Shown here piece by piece: positions 33,208-44,608 of a stretch of DNA of 64,000 bases. This DNA is from Thinopyrum elongatum. Its lineage: Eukaryota; Streptophyta; Magnoliopsida; Poales; Poaceae. The first letter of the stretch is position 1, and the number at the start of each line of letters is the position of its first letter. The DNA lies in the NCBI GenBank assembly GCA_011799875.1, contig JAAAXO010000108.1, positions 648,218 to 712,217 on the forward strand. The letters are read 5' to 3'. A program made the position numbers and the translations under genes. A model generated the notes under the pieces. It ran no database searches. It was not told the DNA's origin and saw only the letters and a list, made by a program, of their open reading frames with translations.

Positions 33208-34950
33208 AGAGTTCTTGAGGGTGACTCCGCCAACATACTTCACTCATATTCATTTTGGCAAGGACAAGTGCAATCAACTTCCATATCTTGCACTAGTTCA
33301 AGGAGTCACAAACCCTCTTGTTGGTAAGACAAGGGACAAGGTAACCTAATGCTTTCATGGACAACATCATATGTGTATTTCACTCTATGTCTATGGATAT
33401 CCTGTGTGTTCCTTGTGGGACTAACCCATGTAGGTATTGAAAGTGCAACTCACTCCAATGGATTGCTCCAAATGATCTACATCAACATTGAGCATCCACA
33501 TCTTCAACATCTACATGAAGTCATCATCGACAAAACCCAAGGTTATTTCATCCCTCTTAGGGGGGATATCACATCTAGGGGGAGCTTTACTCTAAGAATT
33601 GAGCTAAAGCAACTCTAATGGTGTGAACACAACAATGCTTTATGTAAAAGTGGTAACCCCACTTGTGCTTAAACGATGAGTATGACCCATGATCAAATGT
33701 TCTCATTTGACTCCTAAGTCAATATACTCATATATATATGACCTAGTCATCGCCAATTGCTTGATAGATGCTAGAGTGTTTGTGCATGCTTTGCCACATA
33801 TTTCATTTGCTATCTTATTGTGTGAGCATGTTGGTTGCATAATTTTCTCCATTCGAGGACATCCATTTGTTGTTTTGATTGATTGGTTTCTCTTTTTGCC
33901 AAATGGATGGACAAGAATGCCTAAGTACTCCCTCTAGCTATCTATGTTTTTCTCGTCTCAAACTCTATTCATGCTACATCACAAAGTTTGATCAAGTCGA
34001 ATTCAGACCCTCTGGGTGAAGAGCACTCGGAGCCACCGATCCGTCAAGGGCTTAAACTTCCAAAACCTCTTAATGGCTTTCGGTCTGACCGATTCATCCA
34101 TCTCGGTCTCACCGAAATCATTGGGTTGATCTAGGTTTTCATCTCGGTGCAACCGATTAGAATAGTTCAGTCATACCGAGTTGCAGTAACCGCTTGCGAT
34201 TCTGCATCTCGGTGCCACCGAGTCATTCCACTCGGTCACACGGACAGTGACTGGGTATATATATCCGCGGGTTGAAATTTGGAAATTCCTTCAAACCCAA
34301 CCGCGCCTGCCCAGCTCTGCTGCCCCCTTGGTCTCTGGATCATCGCCGTCGTCGCCAGCGCCCTCCTGCTACTGGTCTTCACTGCCGTCAACGGGATTCT
34401 TCGCCGCCGTTGTCGCCGTAGCGAGTCCGCCGCCAAGTTAGGGTATGGACTCGATCCCTTTGTGTATTCCTTAACTCCGATTCTTGCACAAAGGTTAATG
34501 CCATGCTTCTAGCCACGATTGAGATCATCCTATCCAACCAAAACTTCCTCTAGATTAGTTTTGATGCAAGAACTTAGGGTTAGGTTTCCGCCGAACTCAT
34601 CTCGGACCGACCGATTTGAAGTATTCGGTCTCACCGATTTGGCCCAGGCCATTGCACATGTACAACTCGGTCTGACCGAAGTGTACGAATCGGTGTGACC
34701 GAGTTTACTTTCTCTGTGAAACCCTAGCATCTCCGAGTCACCGAACTACGTCTCGGTCTGACCGAAACTGCCTGTTTAGACTCCAAAGTTGCTTCGGTGT
34801 CACCGAGTTAGTCATATCGGTAGCTCCGAAATGCTTTCTGCAGAAAACTAAAATTAAGTTTTTGAGTCAAACTTTTTGCCAAAATAGCTGTACTTTGTGA
34901 TACTCATCTACTCTGCCTATACCTATCTATTCACAGGGTCAGTGTCAGCC
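33208..34950 (+). other. Non-coding internal region; pol absent
   Basis: No protease, integrase, reverse transcriptase or RNase H motif appears in any frame. Two purine runs resembling polypurine tracts occur near 33559 and 33576. From about 34080 to 34830 there are repeated dyads such as TCGGTCTCACCGA, like those in the LTRs. The CACCGA-rich stretch may be leader or promoter for the remnant that follows. Confidence 0.6.
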
Positions 34951-35870
34951 ATGTCAGACAACAGTGACAGCCAGAACAGGTGAGAGGAGCAAGCAAATCT
35001 CAGTGAGGGCACTAGTCCCTCCAATAGCAGTTATGATGAGGGTAGCAGAAGCACCCCAAGCAACTTGCCTAAGGCTGGAACTAGGCAAAGGAAGAAGAGA
35101 ACCTCAGATTCTGAAGATGAGGACTTTGTGGTTGATGAGGCGGTCACTCAATAAACCTACTGCATATGTTTGATGTGCCAGAGAATTCAAGGTGATGACT
35201 TTGATTGTTGAAACCATCAAGAGAACTGTTGCTGATCAGAAGAGATCATGTGGATATGCCCCACACATTCAGATGCTCATCAACTCCAAGATGGGAACAG
35301 GCACATATCTACTGGATAGAGAACACCTTCCCCTGAGGCCAGACTTTGAGAACAACGTTGTTGTCATGGATGCATCACATCCTACATCTGTAGAGGCTCA
35401 GGAGAAGTGAGAGCAAGCTAAGGCAACAAAGACTTTCAAGATGCCAGATGTATTAGCTGTGAATCTCAAGGCCAAGTAAGATCAGCTCACTTATCTGCTT
35501 GAGTCTACAATGAGGATTGAGAAAGGACTAGCCACCCTGACTCAAAACCAAGAAAGTCTTGAGAGGATCATTGAAACAAAATTTTATGATCTAGACTTGA
35601 AGGTCACAGAGATCCAAACCACAGTTGAGCAAATTCAAGAAGAGGCGCACAGAGGTCTAAAGCAGAGCCAGTTGTCACAGATTCTAGAGCTACATCTTCA
35701 GCACCTGCAGCAACTACCACTGTTGCACCTTCAGTTGCAACTCCTCCAGCTCCTCAGACATCAGTAGAAGCCTTAGCAGACGGACTCCTCTCAACGCCAT
35801 CTACGCACATCGGAGCCACCAGCCCGAAGACCACTTCAGGAGCTCCCAGAGATCGTGCCTAGAGTGCCGA
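34951..35870 (+). pseudogene. Degraded extra ORF between gag and the 3' LTR
   Basis: It begins ATGTCAGACAACAGTG. The conceptual protein is Ser/Glu/Asp-rich (SDSEDEDFVVDEAVTQ) with many stops and frame changes. A later part has Ala/Pro/Thr-rich sequence near 35690-35860. The position, after where pol would lie and before the polypurine tract, matches the extra env-like ORF of Sireviruses, but no similarity to a known protein could be confirmed by eye. It is non-functional. Confidence 0.35.
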
Positions 35871-35911
35871 ATAGCACTATGCATTTTCGAGCTTTTTGGT
35901 AACTTGTTTCC

Positions 35912-35944
35912 AAAGGGGGAGAAAGTGTATAGATCTTAGGCTTC

Positions 35945-35975
<31 letters not shown>

Positions 35976-36398
35976 TTTTGCTTTTGTTTGCCTCTCTTGC
36001 TACTTGATATGTGTTCGTTTGGTTGCTACATTATTTGTGCTTGTGTGTGAGATACACTTATGATCATGTGGTTGATCATTATGCTTTAATGTGTGCTTGA
36101 ATGATGCTATCTATAATACTTGTGTATGATCAATCATGTTTCCCTTGGTGATGAGTGCATGTGCTTTACATTCTATCATTTTGAGCGCTCCACCAAGATG
36201 TATGTGACATGGAAGAGTAATCCATGATCCTAATTGATTATGCATTTGCATTCAAAAGCAAATTTTAAATAATGCACAAATTTAGGGGGAGCTCTTGCTT
36301 ATCACATACTTCTCAAAGTGACGATATATTTCATTCATATTATCATTTGTCGAAGCTTTGATCTATATGTTGTCATCAATTACCAAAAAGGGGGAGAT
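35912..36398 (+). promoter_or_regulatory. Multiple polypurine tracts before the 3' LTR
   Basis: AAAGGGGGAGAAAG at 35912, AGGGGGA at 36284 and AAAAAGGGGGAGA at 36386-36398, the last ending one base before the LTR. A (GA)n microsatellite lies at 35945-35973. Reiterated polypurine-like tracts are a described Sirevirus trait. The last one is the functional candidate for plus-strand priming. Confidence 0.7.
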
Positions 36399-36399
36399 T

Positions 36400-38057
36400 G
36401 AAAGTGCAACTAATCCCCGGGTGGTTTTGGTAATTCATAACAACATATAGCTCATTGAACTAATATCCTTTCAAGTTAAATATTTTAGAAAGTTCAATGA
36501 TTGGCATGGCACATGGACTAGAGATGTGGACCCCTCAAAATGCTAAGGACAAATATTAGCAAAAGCTCAAGACTCTACATTTCTATTTTAGTGATCCAAG
36601 ATCACATTGAGTCCATAGGAAAAGCCAATACTATCAAAAGGGGATGAGGTGTTGCTTAATGGTGTACTTGCTCAAAGTGCTTAGTGATATGCTCCAAAAC
36701 CCTCAACCACTTTCTCAAATCCAAATATGTCCTAAACCTAAAGTCAAACTCGGCCACACCGATTTGATCAATCCGGCGCCACCGAGTTCCTTTGACATAG
36801 CCACTGCCAGAAACCCTAATCAGTTCGGTCTCACCAATAGGGATTTCGGTCTCACCGAGATGGGATTGCAAACTCTCTGTTTCCCTTTGTAATATTTCGG
36901 TCTCACCGAAATGAGCGATAGTTCCCACCGAGTTCGCAATGCAAACTCTCTGTTTCCCTTTCGTAATGTTTCAGTCTTACTGAAAGGAGCGATCGGTCAC
37001 ACCGAGTTTGCTTGACCAACTCTCTGTTTGCTCATTGCTGAAATCGGTCTCACTGAGTTCATGCAATCGGTCACACCGAGATGAGGTTTTGCCCTAACCC
37101 TAGCACATCGGTTCCACCGAGTTGATCATATCGGTCCCACCGAGAATACTAACGTTCACATTTTGAACTGAATCGGTCTCATCGAGTTCTTCTATTTGGT
37201 CTAACCGAGTTGGGTCAAATGTGTGTAACGGTTAGATTTTGTGTGGAGGCTATATATACCCCTCCACCCCCTTCTCTATTCAAGAGAGAGCCATCAGAAC
37301 GTGCCTACACTTCCACTACTCATTTTCTGAGAGAGAACCACCTACTCATGTGTTGAGACCAAGATATTTCAATCCAACCATGAGAATCTTGATCTCTAGC
37401 CTTCCCCAAGTTGCTTTCCACTCAAATCATCTTTCCACCATATCCAAATTTGTGAGAGAGAGTTGAGTGTTGGAGAGACTATCATTTGAAGCACAAGAGC
37501 AAGGAATTCATCATCAACACACCATCTATTACCTTTTGGAGAGTGGTGTCTCCTAGATTGGTTAGGTGTCACTTGGGAGCCTCTGAGAAGATTGTGGAGA
37601 TAAACCAAGGAGTTTGTAAGGGCAAGGAGATTGCCTACTTCGTGAAGATCTACCCGAGTGAGGCAAGTCCTTCGTGGGCGATGGCCATGGTGGGATAGAC
37701 AAGGTTGCTTCTTCGTGGACCCTTCGTGGGTGGAGCCCTCTGTGGACTCGCGCAACCGTTACCCTTCGTGGGTTGAAGTCTCCATCAACGTGGATGTACG
37801 ATAGCACCACCTATCGGAACCACGCCAAAAATCTTCGTGTCTACATTGCGTTTGCCTTCTCCAAACCCTTCCATTTACTTTCATATGCAATGTTTTACTT
37901 TCCGCTGCTACACTCTTAGAATTGCATGTGTAGGTTGATTGCTTGACTTGTGCTAAGTTGCTAAAATCTGCCAAGACTTAAAATTGGGAAAAGGCTAGAT
38001 TTTTATTTGGTCAAGTAGTCTAATCACGCCCCCTCTAGACCTACTTTCAATCCTACA
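36400..38057 (+). repeat. 3' LTR of the Sirevirus-like element, uninterrupted
   Basis: 1658 bp from TGAAAGTGCAACTAATCCCC to CCTACA, collinear with the 5' LTR apart from the CACTA insertion. TATATATA lies at 37251-37258. The empty CACTA target is near 36985-36995. The small ORFs in it are copies of those in the 5' LTR and are not genes. Confidence 0.95.
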
Positions 38058-38265
38058 CTTATGCACAGAGGAGTAGCAGCTCCCCAGCCAAACTAAAGTT
38101 GTAAAGCAGATTTCCAAATCAAAGAAAAAACTCTTTGGGAGATCAAGGAGCGCATCAAGAAGACCGAGGTTCAAGACAAACCACAAGCTCAACTGCAAAA
38201 GCAGCCCTTGTTGGCAAAGCCGAGTCGGCAAGGCGGAGGCCCGGCATGCTCCGTAGCAGACAAAC
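38058..38265 (+). repeat. Forward Gypsy LTR P, second fragment
   Basis: It continues the LTR from 24693 (CTTATGCACAGAGG...) and matches reverse LTR M at about 23190-23370. It ends at CAAAC (38261-38265), the target duplication of the Tekay-like element. Confidence 0.85.
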
Positions 38266-38316
38266 TGTAACACCCCCAGTGGTTAGCCACAGTAATCCCA
38301 TTTTGATAATGCCAAG

Positions 38317-39238
38317 TGATAGAGGCGAGGGTGTCCCGATCTTTCGATGAGATGATAGCTATCGTTTTTGGTGGAGTAGACTTTGACGATCCGACTACGA
38401 ACGTGCGAGGACGTCGCGCCTTAGCAATCGCTAAACCAACTCCGAGAGGTTATTGACCACGCCGGAGCACAATCAACCTGACCACGAGGGTCTATCTCCT
38501 GCAAGCAAACGAAGAACAAGCAAGAAACTAAGATTTGCAATCTGGATATTGCGAATATAAGATGAAAGCTTTATTGATCAAGGTGGGGTTCTCTGACGTC
38601 TTGGTCTGGTCGTTGAACACAAACGAAGTACGCGAAGTTGCAGCTATGGCGAACTTTTAATCTAAACAAAACCCAAAGTCTAAACGGTGCCCTAAGGGCT
38701 GTATATATGGAGGAAGAGGGGGGGATTTCGTGGCCCTTGAAGGAGGGGTCCGAAACCAACCCTATCTCTTGTTTCCCCACACATACGGACTCTAAAAATA
38801 GCCTATACTCAAGTATTTCAAAATTACATGGGCCTGGCCCAATAATAAGGTGACGCAACACCTATAATAGCCTCTGGACGAAATTTATGAAGTGGCATCT
38901 TGTATATTTCGTCCAAGGCTTCCTGCACTCCTTATGGTGGCTTCAAAGTCCTGAAATCATCACTTGTAACTCCGTTCTTGTTCCCCTTGCGCATGCCATC
39001 ATCTCCATGCTTGAACTTGCTCCAAGGTTCATCTTTCTTGTCCAAGCTAGGCCCTTCATTTGTAAGCAAAACAAATGTATCCAATTTAGGCAGCATCATA
39101 TTCTCATGAACATTAGAATCATTACCAAGAAACGAAAGTACCTGATAATTTAATTGGCGTGCGCGAGCTCTAGTAATTGGTCCAGTATGTATAGCAGCAG
39201 GGGCTGTGGGTGTAACAATGGTATTGATGTCCTCATCA
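38317..39238 (-). repeat. CRM-like 3' LTR (outer, left)
   Basis: 922 bp. On the minus strand it is preceded by the polypurine tract AAGAAGGGGAGGA (plus 39239-39251). A TATA-type TATATAC lies on the minus strand near 38700-38706. It shares variants with the right outer LTR (for example CACTCCTTATGG and GAACATTAG) that differ from the inner LTRs. The last part of pol is encoded within it. Confidence 0.95.
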
Positions 39239-42200
39239 TCCTCCCCTTCTTGAAATGAAGCCGTCCTCGACGGAAGCTCATCTTCCTCACCCAAATAAGG
39301 ATTCAAATCTGCAATGTTAAAAGTGGGACTAACCCCAAAATCTGCAGGCAGCTCAAGTTTATATGCGTTATCATTTATTTTCTCTAACACCTTAAAAGGA
39401 CCATCAGCACGTGGCATTAGCTTTGATTTGCGCAAATCAGGAAATCTATCCTTACGCAAATGTAACCAAACAAGATCTCCAGGTGCAAACACAACATGTT
39501 TTCTACCCTTATCTCCAGCAAGTTTATATTTAGCATTCATACGCTCAATGTTCTCCTTAGTTAACTCATGCATTTTTAAGATCAATTCAGCACGTTGTTT
39601 AGCATCAAAATTAACCTTCTCCGAAGATGGAAGAGGCAACAAATCAATAGGTGCACGAGGTTGGAAACCATACACAATTTCAAAAGGGCACATCTTAGTA
39701 GTAGAATGCAACGAACGATTATAAGCAAATTCAATATGAGGCAAGCATTCTTCCCACATTTTCTTGTTATTCTTCAAAACAGCCCTAAGCATAGTAGACA
39801 AAGTTCTATTGACTACTTCAGTTTGTCCATCAGTTTGGGGGTGACAAGTAGTACTAAAAAGTAGTTTAGTCCCCAACTTAGCCCATAAACATCTCCAAAA
39901 GTGGCTAAGAAATTTGGTATCACGATCTGAAACAATAGTATTTGGCACACCATGCAAGCGAATAATTTCACGAAAGAACAAATCAGCAACATTAGCAGCA
40001 TCATCGCTTTTATGACATGGTATAAAGTGTGCCATTTTCGAGAACCTATCCACGACAACAAATATGCTATCCCTCCCCTTCTTTGTTCGAGGTAAACCTA
40101 AAACAAAGTCCATAGATATATCCTCCCAAGGAACACTAGGTACAGGCAAAGGCATATATAAACCATGAGGATTGAGTCGTGACTTAGCTTTTTGACATGT
40201 AGTGCAGCGAGCAACAAAACGCTCAACATCCCGTCTCATCTCTGGCCAAAAGAAATGTGTAGCAAGTATATCCTCCGTCTTCTTCACGCCAAAGTGTCCC
40301 ATTAATCCTCCTCCATGCGCCTCCTGCAACAACAAAAGACGAACGGAGCTAGCTGGAATGCATAGCTTGTTAGCACGAAACACAAATCCATCGTTAACGA
40401 CGAACTTGTTCCATGTTCTCCCTTCCTTACAATTCTGCAATACATCTTTAAATTCAGCATCATGCACATATTGATCTTTGATGGTCTCCAAACCAAATAT
40501 TTTAAAGTCAAGTTGTGAAAGCATAGTATAACGACGAGACAATGCATCAGCAATAACATTTTCTTTACCCTTCTTGTGTTTAATGACATAAGGGAAAGTC
40601 TCAATAAATTCAACCCATTTAGCATGTCTACGGTTCAGTTTTGCTTGACTTTTAATGTGTTTCAAAGATTCATGATCAGAATGTAGTACAAATTCTTTGG
40701 GCCATAAATAATGTTGCCATGTTTCTAAGGTCCAAACAAGAGCATATAATTCTTTATCATAAGTAGAATAGTTCAGACTAGGCCCACTCAATTTTTCAGA
40801 AAAGTATGCAACAGGTTTGCCATCTTGTAATAAAACACCTCCTAATCCAATTCCACTAGCATCACATTCAAGCTCAAAAGTCTTATTAAAATCAGGAAGT
40901 TGGAGTAAAGGAGCATGTGTCAACTTATCTTTCAATACCGTGAAGGCTTCTTCCTGTGAGGTACCCCAAACAAAAGGCACATCCTTCTTTGTAAGCTCAT
41001 TGAGAGGTGCAGCAATGGTGCTGAAATCTCTCACAAAACCCCTATAGAAACCAGCGAGTCCAAGAAAACTCCTCACTTGAGTGACCGTTTTGGGCTGTGG
41101 CCAACTCTCAATAGCTTCAATCTTGGCTTTATCAACTTCAATTCCCTGTGGAGTAACAACATAGCCAAGAAAAGATACTCGGTCGGTGCAAAAGGTGCAC
41201 TTCCCAAGGTTACCAAACAAACGTGCATCACGTAAAGTAATAAAAACAGCACGTAAATGTTCCAAATGTTCCTCCAAAGATCTGCTATAAATTAGTATAT
41301 CATCAAAATAGACTACCACAAATCGTCCAATGAAAGCACGTAAAACTTCGTTCATTAATCTCATGAAAGTACTAGGTGCATTAGTTAACCCAAAAGGCAT
41401 GACTAACCACTCATATAATCCAAACTTTGTTTTAAATGCTGTTTTCCATTCATCCCCCAATTTCATACGAATTTGATGGTATCCACTACGCAAATCAACT
41501 TTGGAGAATATTGTAGAGCCACTCAATTCATCAAGCATATCATCTAGTCTAGGAATAGGATGACGATAACGAATAGTAATATTATTAATGCCTCTACAAT
41601 CAACACACATACGCGATGTACCATCCTTTTTCGGCACTAGAATAATAGGAACAGCACAAGGACTAAGGGATTCGCGTATATAACCTTTGTCGAGCAACTC
41701 CTGTACTTGACGCATAATCTCCTTCGTCTCCTCTGGATTGGTACGGTATGGCGCACGGTTTGGCAACGAAGCACTAGGAATTAAGTCAATCTGATGCTCA
41801 ATCCCGCGAATAGGTGGTAATCCCGGTGGCACGTCTTGTGGAAAGACGTCAGCGAACTCCTGCAAAATGTTAGTGACCGCAGGAGGCAAAGAGGAAGGCA
41901 CGTCCTCGAATGAAAATAACGCCTCTTTGCACACAAAAGCATAGCAAACAGAATTGCTGAAATCTAGCTCATCAATATCAGATTTGGTGGCAAGTAAGCA
42001 TGCACTTTTCAATTTAATTTCAGAAGCAACACTAGATGGTTTATTATTAGGCTTCATTTGTTGCTCAAATTCTTTTGCCACAATCTGATTTTCACTCTTA
42101 TTTTTCTCCTGCTTTGCTTTACTAGCTCTATTAATATCATCTTTCAAAATAGAATCAGGAGTCATAGGAAGCAAAGTAATATGTTTATACTTATGAACAA

Positions 42201-42822
42201 GAGTATACTGATTGTTTCTACCATGGTGTACAGAATTTTTATCAAATTGCCATGGTCTACCAAGTAATAATGAACATGCTTGCATGGGTACCACATCACA
42301 ATCAACATAATCAGCATATGTAGAGATACTAAAATGCACACGAACAGTACGTGTTACCTTAACCTTGCCGCTGTTGTTGAACCATTGGATATAGTAAGGA
42401 TGTGGATGTGGTCTTGTGGTGAGAGATAGCTTCTCCACCATCTCCATGCTAGCCAAGTTGTTGCAGCTCCCTCCATCTATGATTACGCGAACAGAACGTT
42501 CCTTCACAACTCCCTTTGTATGGAACAAATTATGCCTCTGATTTTGCTCAGCTTGTGTGACCTGCACACTCAAAACACGTTGAGCAACTAAACATTCATA
42601 CCTGTCAGCGTCTTCAGGAGCCATGTATTGCGTCTCATGATCAGAATCATCTCCACCGTGTTCTTCACTTGTAATAAGAGCCAAAGTCTCCTCATCATAA
42701 TCACTAGCGGACTCATACCCACCATCCTCAGTAGCAATCATAACACGCGGAGATTGGCATTCTCTCGCATAATGACCTCTTCCCTTACAACGACGACAAA
42801 TTGTGTGCCCTGTTGATGCCAT
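38932..42822 (-). CDS. pol: CRM-like polyprotein: PR-RT-RNaseH-IN, intact
   Basis: 1296 residues. A CCHC knuckle ([15 protein letters not shown], residues 9-23) marks the end of gag. The protease region has DGGSCNN at about 116, a variant of the usual D-S/T-G. Reverse transcriptase spans about 340-560 with YFDDILIYS (505). RNase H starts near 645 ([11 protein letters not shown], then HSDHESLKH). Integrase shows the HHCC region (about 836-878) and D905, D966 and E1002, the last two separated by 35 residues. The GPY/F-type motif DGPFKVL is near 1140. The final ~102 residues, with [15 protein letters not shown], are encoded inside the 3' LTR, as is known for CRM elements. The called start is within gag; in a normal element the frame would continue upstream into gag, but here it runs into A-rich leader at 42885 because of the rearrangement. 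Enzymatically it looks complete. Confidence 0.92.
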   Translation of the reverse strand: MASTGHTICRRCKGRGHYARECQSPRVMIATEDGGYESASDYDEETLALITSEEHGGDDSDHETQYMAPEDADRYECLVAQRVLSVQVTQAEQNQRHNLFHTKGVVKERSVRVIIDGGSCNNLASMEMVEKLSLTTRPHPHPYYIQWFNNSGKVKVTRTVRVHFSISTYADYVDCDVVPMQACSLLLGRPWQFDKNSVHHGRNNQYTLVHKYKHITLLPMTPDSILKDDINRASKAKQEKNKSENQIVAKEFEQQMKPNNKPSSVASEIKLKSACLLATKSDIDELDFSNSVCYAFVCKEALFSFEDVPSSLPPAVTNILQEFADVFPQDVPPGLPPIRGIEHQIDLIPSASLPNRAPYRTNPEETKEIMRQVQELLDKGYIRESLSPCAVPIILVPKKDGTSRMCVDCRGINNITIRYRHPIPRLDDMLDELSGSTIFSKVDLRSGYHQIRMKLGDEWKTAFKTKFGLYEWLVMPFGLTNAPSTFMRLMNEVLRAFIGRFVVVYFDDILIYSRSLEEHLEHLRAVFITLRDARLFGNLGKCTFCTDRVSFLGYVVTPQGIEVDKAKIEAIESWPQPKTVTQVRSFLGLAGFYRGFVRDFSTIAAPLNELTKKDVPFVWGTSQEEAFTVLKDKLTHAPLLQLPDFNKTFELECDASGIGLGGVLLQDGKPVAYFSEKLSGPSLNYSTYDKELYALVWTLETWQHYLWPKEFVLHSDHESLKHIKSQAKLNRRHAKWVEFIETFPYVIKHKKGKENVIADALSRRYTMLSQLDFKIFGLETIKDQYVHDAEFKDVLQNCKEGRTWNKFVVNDGFVFRANKLCIPASSVRLLLLQEAHGGGLMGHFGVKKTEDILATHFFWPEMRRDVERFVARCTTCQKAKSRLNPHGLYMPLPVPSVPWEDISMDFVLGLPRTKKGRDSIFVVVDRFSKMAHFIPCHKSDDAANVADLFFREIIRLHGVPNTIVSDRDTKFLSHFWRCLWAKLGTKLLFSTTCHPQTDGQTEVVNRTLSTMLRAVLKNNKKMWEECLPHIEFAYNRSLHSTTKMCPFEIVYGFQPRAPIDLLPLPSSEKVNFDAKQRAELILKMHELTKENIERMNAKYKLAGDKGRKHVVFAPGDLVWLHLRKDRFPDLRKSKLMPRADGPFKVLEKINDNAYKLELPADFGVSPTFNIADLNPYLGEEDELPSRTASFQEGEDDEDINTIVTPTAPAAIHTGPITRARARQLNYQVLSFLGNDSNVHENMMLPKLDTFVLLTNEGPSLDKKDEPWSKFKHGDDGMRKGNKNGVTSDDFRTLKPP

Positions 42823-42884
42823 AGATGAAGAAGAGCTCTGGGCAGGCCCAGAAGGTGTACTCTTGGCAGATGGTGGTGGTGGTG
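42772..42884 (-). repeat. Inverted duplicate of the gag C-terminal segment
   Basis: This 113-bp segment, covering [15 protein letters not shown] to CRRCKGRGH on the minus strand, is repeated in inverse orientation at 44484-44605. The plus copy has 9 extra bases (CATGATATT) in the knuckle. It marks one breakpoint of the gag inversion. Confidence 0.9.
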
Positions 42885-43324
42885 AAAAAAAAGTGCAAAA
42901 AAAAAAAGAAAAAAAAATTCAGAGTGTGCTCCTCCCTTGTTTACGTGCAGCGCCGTGATTTTTGTTAGTGTTCTAGGCTCGCGTCTCTAGCACGGTCTAG
43001 CCTAGGACCAGCACAGTACCGTCGTTGAGAGTTTATTCAACATTGCATCTCTGAATTGATTATTGCTGACCCTTTTTGCTACCATATCATAAGCCTTCCC
43101 AGCTCCACATACATCTACATCGTGCGTTTGACACCACCTGGCAATCGCTCTGTCCAAGCTCTGAGAGTTTTGACTACAAAGGTTGCCGATCACCACCTGC
43201 TGCTGGGTAAGAACTGGTAAGAATTTGAGATTTGCTTGACGGATTTGTGACACCACACCACACCACCACCACTTTCTAGTAGTCTGTAGGATCATATTCT
43301 TGTGTGTTTCTATTGCTGCTAATC
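42885..43324 (+). other. CRM-like leader upstream of gag, plus orientation
   Basis: It begins with an A-rich run (AAAAAAAAGTGCAAAAAAAA) matching, in inverse, the A-rich end of the leaders next to the LTRs at 45528 and 47125. It then continues as unique leader up to the gag ATG at 43325. Confidence 0.75.
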
Positions 43325-44608
43325 ATGGCAGGATCACAAGCCGACGAGATTGACTGGGAGAACATGACGAACAAGGAGTTGCATGATAAATTTCAGCAAA
43401 TGATGAGTGGCCAGGTGGGAGATGTGCTAAACAGATTTGAAGAGGCCATGGAGAAGATAGATGGCATGGAGAAGTCGTTCGAGACAAAGCTGGATAACAA
43501 GTTTAATGAATTGCTCACGCGTCTTCCCCAACCACCACCGGCTGCACCTGTCGCACCTCTGCAACGACAACAACAACGCCCCCTTCCAAATCAGTTCGGA
43601 CGAGCGAAGCGTGTTCCTCTTGAGGATGGCCAAACTTCTGGTGCTGCTGTACCTACTGTTGATGCTTCTTTGGCTCCTGCTCCTGCTGCTGGTGGCGAGG
43701 AGGAGGATGATTACGCGGGCGATTATGAGGATGAGGTTGATCAAAATCATAACTACGTGCAACCACCAGCACCAGGTCGTCCACATGCAAATAATCGCAA
43801 TGGTAGGTCTGCACCACCACTTCAGGTACGAGATCATGACCATCTTCCTAAATTAAAATTGAATATTCCACCATTCGAGGGTAGATATGTTCCTGATATA
43901 TATCTTACTTGGGAGTTAGAAACTGAACAACGTTTTACATGTTTACAATATCCCGAGGAACGACGTGTTGCTGCTGCTGTTTGTGCTTTCACTAGTTTTG
44001 CATGTGTATGGTGGTCTGAACATTGTAGATTATATCCTATTCCAGCTACGTGGGCTGCTTTGAAAACTGCTATGCGTACTCGTTGGGTTCCACCATATTA
44101 TCAACGTGAATTACTTCAAGAATTGCAGCGCTTAAGACAAGGAAAAAATTCTGTAGAAGAATATTATCAGGAATTACAAACTGGCATGATTAGATGTGGT
44201 ATTGTTGAGGAGAATGAAGCTATGCTTGCACGTTTCATGGGTGGATTAAATAGAGAGATTCAGACCATTCTAGAGTATAAGGAGTATAATAATATCACTC
44301 GTTTATTCCATCTTGCTTGTAAAGCTGAACGTGAAGTGCAGGATCGACAGGCATTGGCGCGAACTAATTTTTCTGCAGGTCGATCTTCATCATGGACACC
44401 GCGTGCCTCCTCTACTCCCACACGTCCTACTGCGGCACCACTGACTTCAGCCGCCAATTCCAATCGAGATACAAGAAAACAGGCACCACCACCACCATCT
44501 GCCAAGAGTGCACCTTCTGGGCCTGCCCAGAGCTCTTCTTCATCTATGGCATCAACAGGGCACACACATGATATTATTTGTCGTCGTTGTAAGGGAAGAG
44601 GTCATTGA
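43325..44608 (+). CDS. gag: CRM-like gag, inverted relative to pol
   Basis: The start at ATG 43325 (MAGSQADEIDWENM) is chosen because the open frame before it lacks an ATG in good context. The product is about 427 residues. The N-terminal part is coiled-coil-like (about 8-70), followed by a Pro/Gln/Ala-rich linker and an acidic patch. The retrotransposon gag domain lies at about 170-340 (LKLNIPPFEGRY, CVWWSEHCRLYP, RQGKNSVEEYYQELQTGM). A Ser/Pro/Thr-rich region follows, and the frame ends in the first half of a zinc knuckle, CRRCKGRGH, where an LTR begins. The stop TGA is the first three bases after GGTCAT and lies in the LTR end. Without the second half of the knuckle and with pol in the opposite direction, it cannot produce a Gag-Pol fusion in cis. 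Confidence 0.88.
   Translation: MAGSQADEIDWENMTNKELHDKFQQMMSGQVGDVLNRFEEAMEKIDGMEKSFETKLDNKFNELLTRLPQPPPAAPVAPLQRQQQRPLPNQFGRAKRVPLEDGQTSGAAVPTVDASLAPAPAAGGEEEDDYAGDYEDEVDQNHNYVQPPAPGRPHANNRNGRSAPPLQVRDHDHLPKLKLNIPPFEGRYVPDIYLTWELETEQRFTCLQYPEERRVAAAVCAFTSFACVWWSEHCRLYPIPATWAALKTAMRTRWVPPYYQRELLQELQRLRQGKNSVEEYYQELQTGMIRCGIVEENEAMLARFMGGLNREIQTILEYKEYNNITRLFHLACKAEREVQDRQALARTNFSAGRSSSWTPRASSTPTRPTAAPLTSAANSNRDTRKQAPPPPSAKSAPSGPAQSSSSSMASTGHTHDIICRRCKGRGH

Larger units (their letters stand above)
24694..38057 (+). mobile_element. Sirevirus-like Copia retrotransposon lacking pol
   Basis: The element is bounded by TSD CTTAT (24689-24693 and 38058-38062). LTRs begin TGAAAGTGCAACTAATCCCC and end CTACA. 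The 5' LTR contains a CACTA insertion. An initiator-Met primer site follows the 5' LTR, and a purine tract, AAAAAGGGGGAGA, precedes the 3' LTR. The internal region (30937-36399) has a Copia-type gag with a CCHC knuckle but no protease, integrase, RT or RNase H. Long LTRs, a long gag tail, repeated polypurine-like motifs and a degraded extra ORF downstream fit the Sirevirus (Maximus/SIRE) lineage. It is non-autonomous as it stands. Confidence 0.85.
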
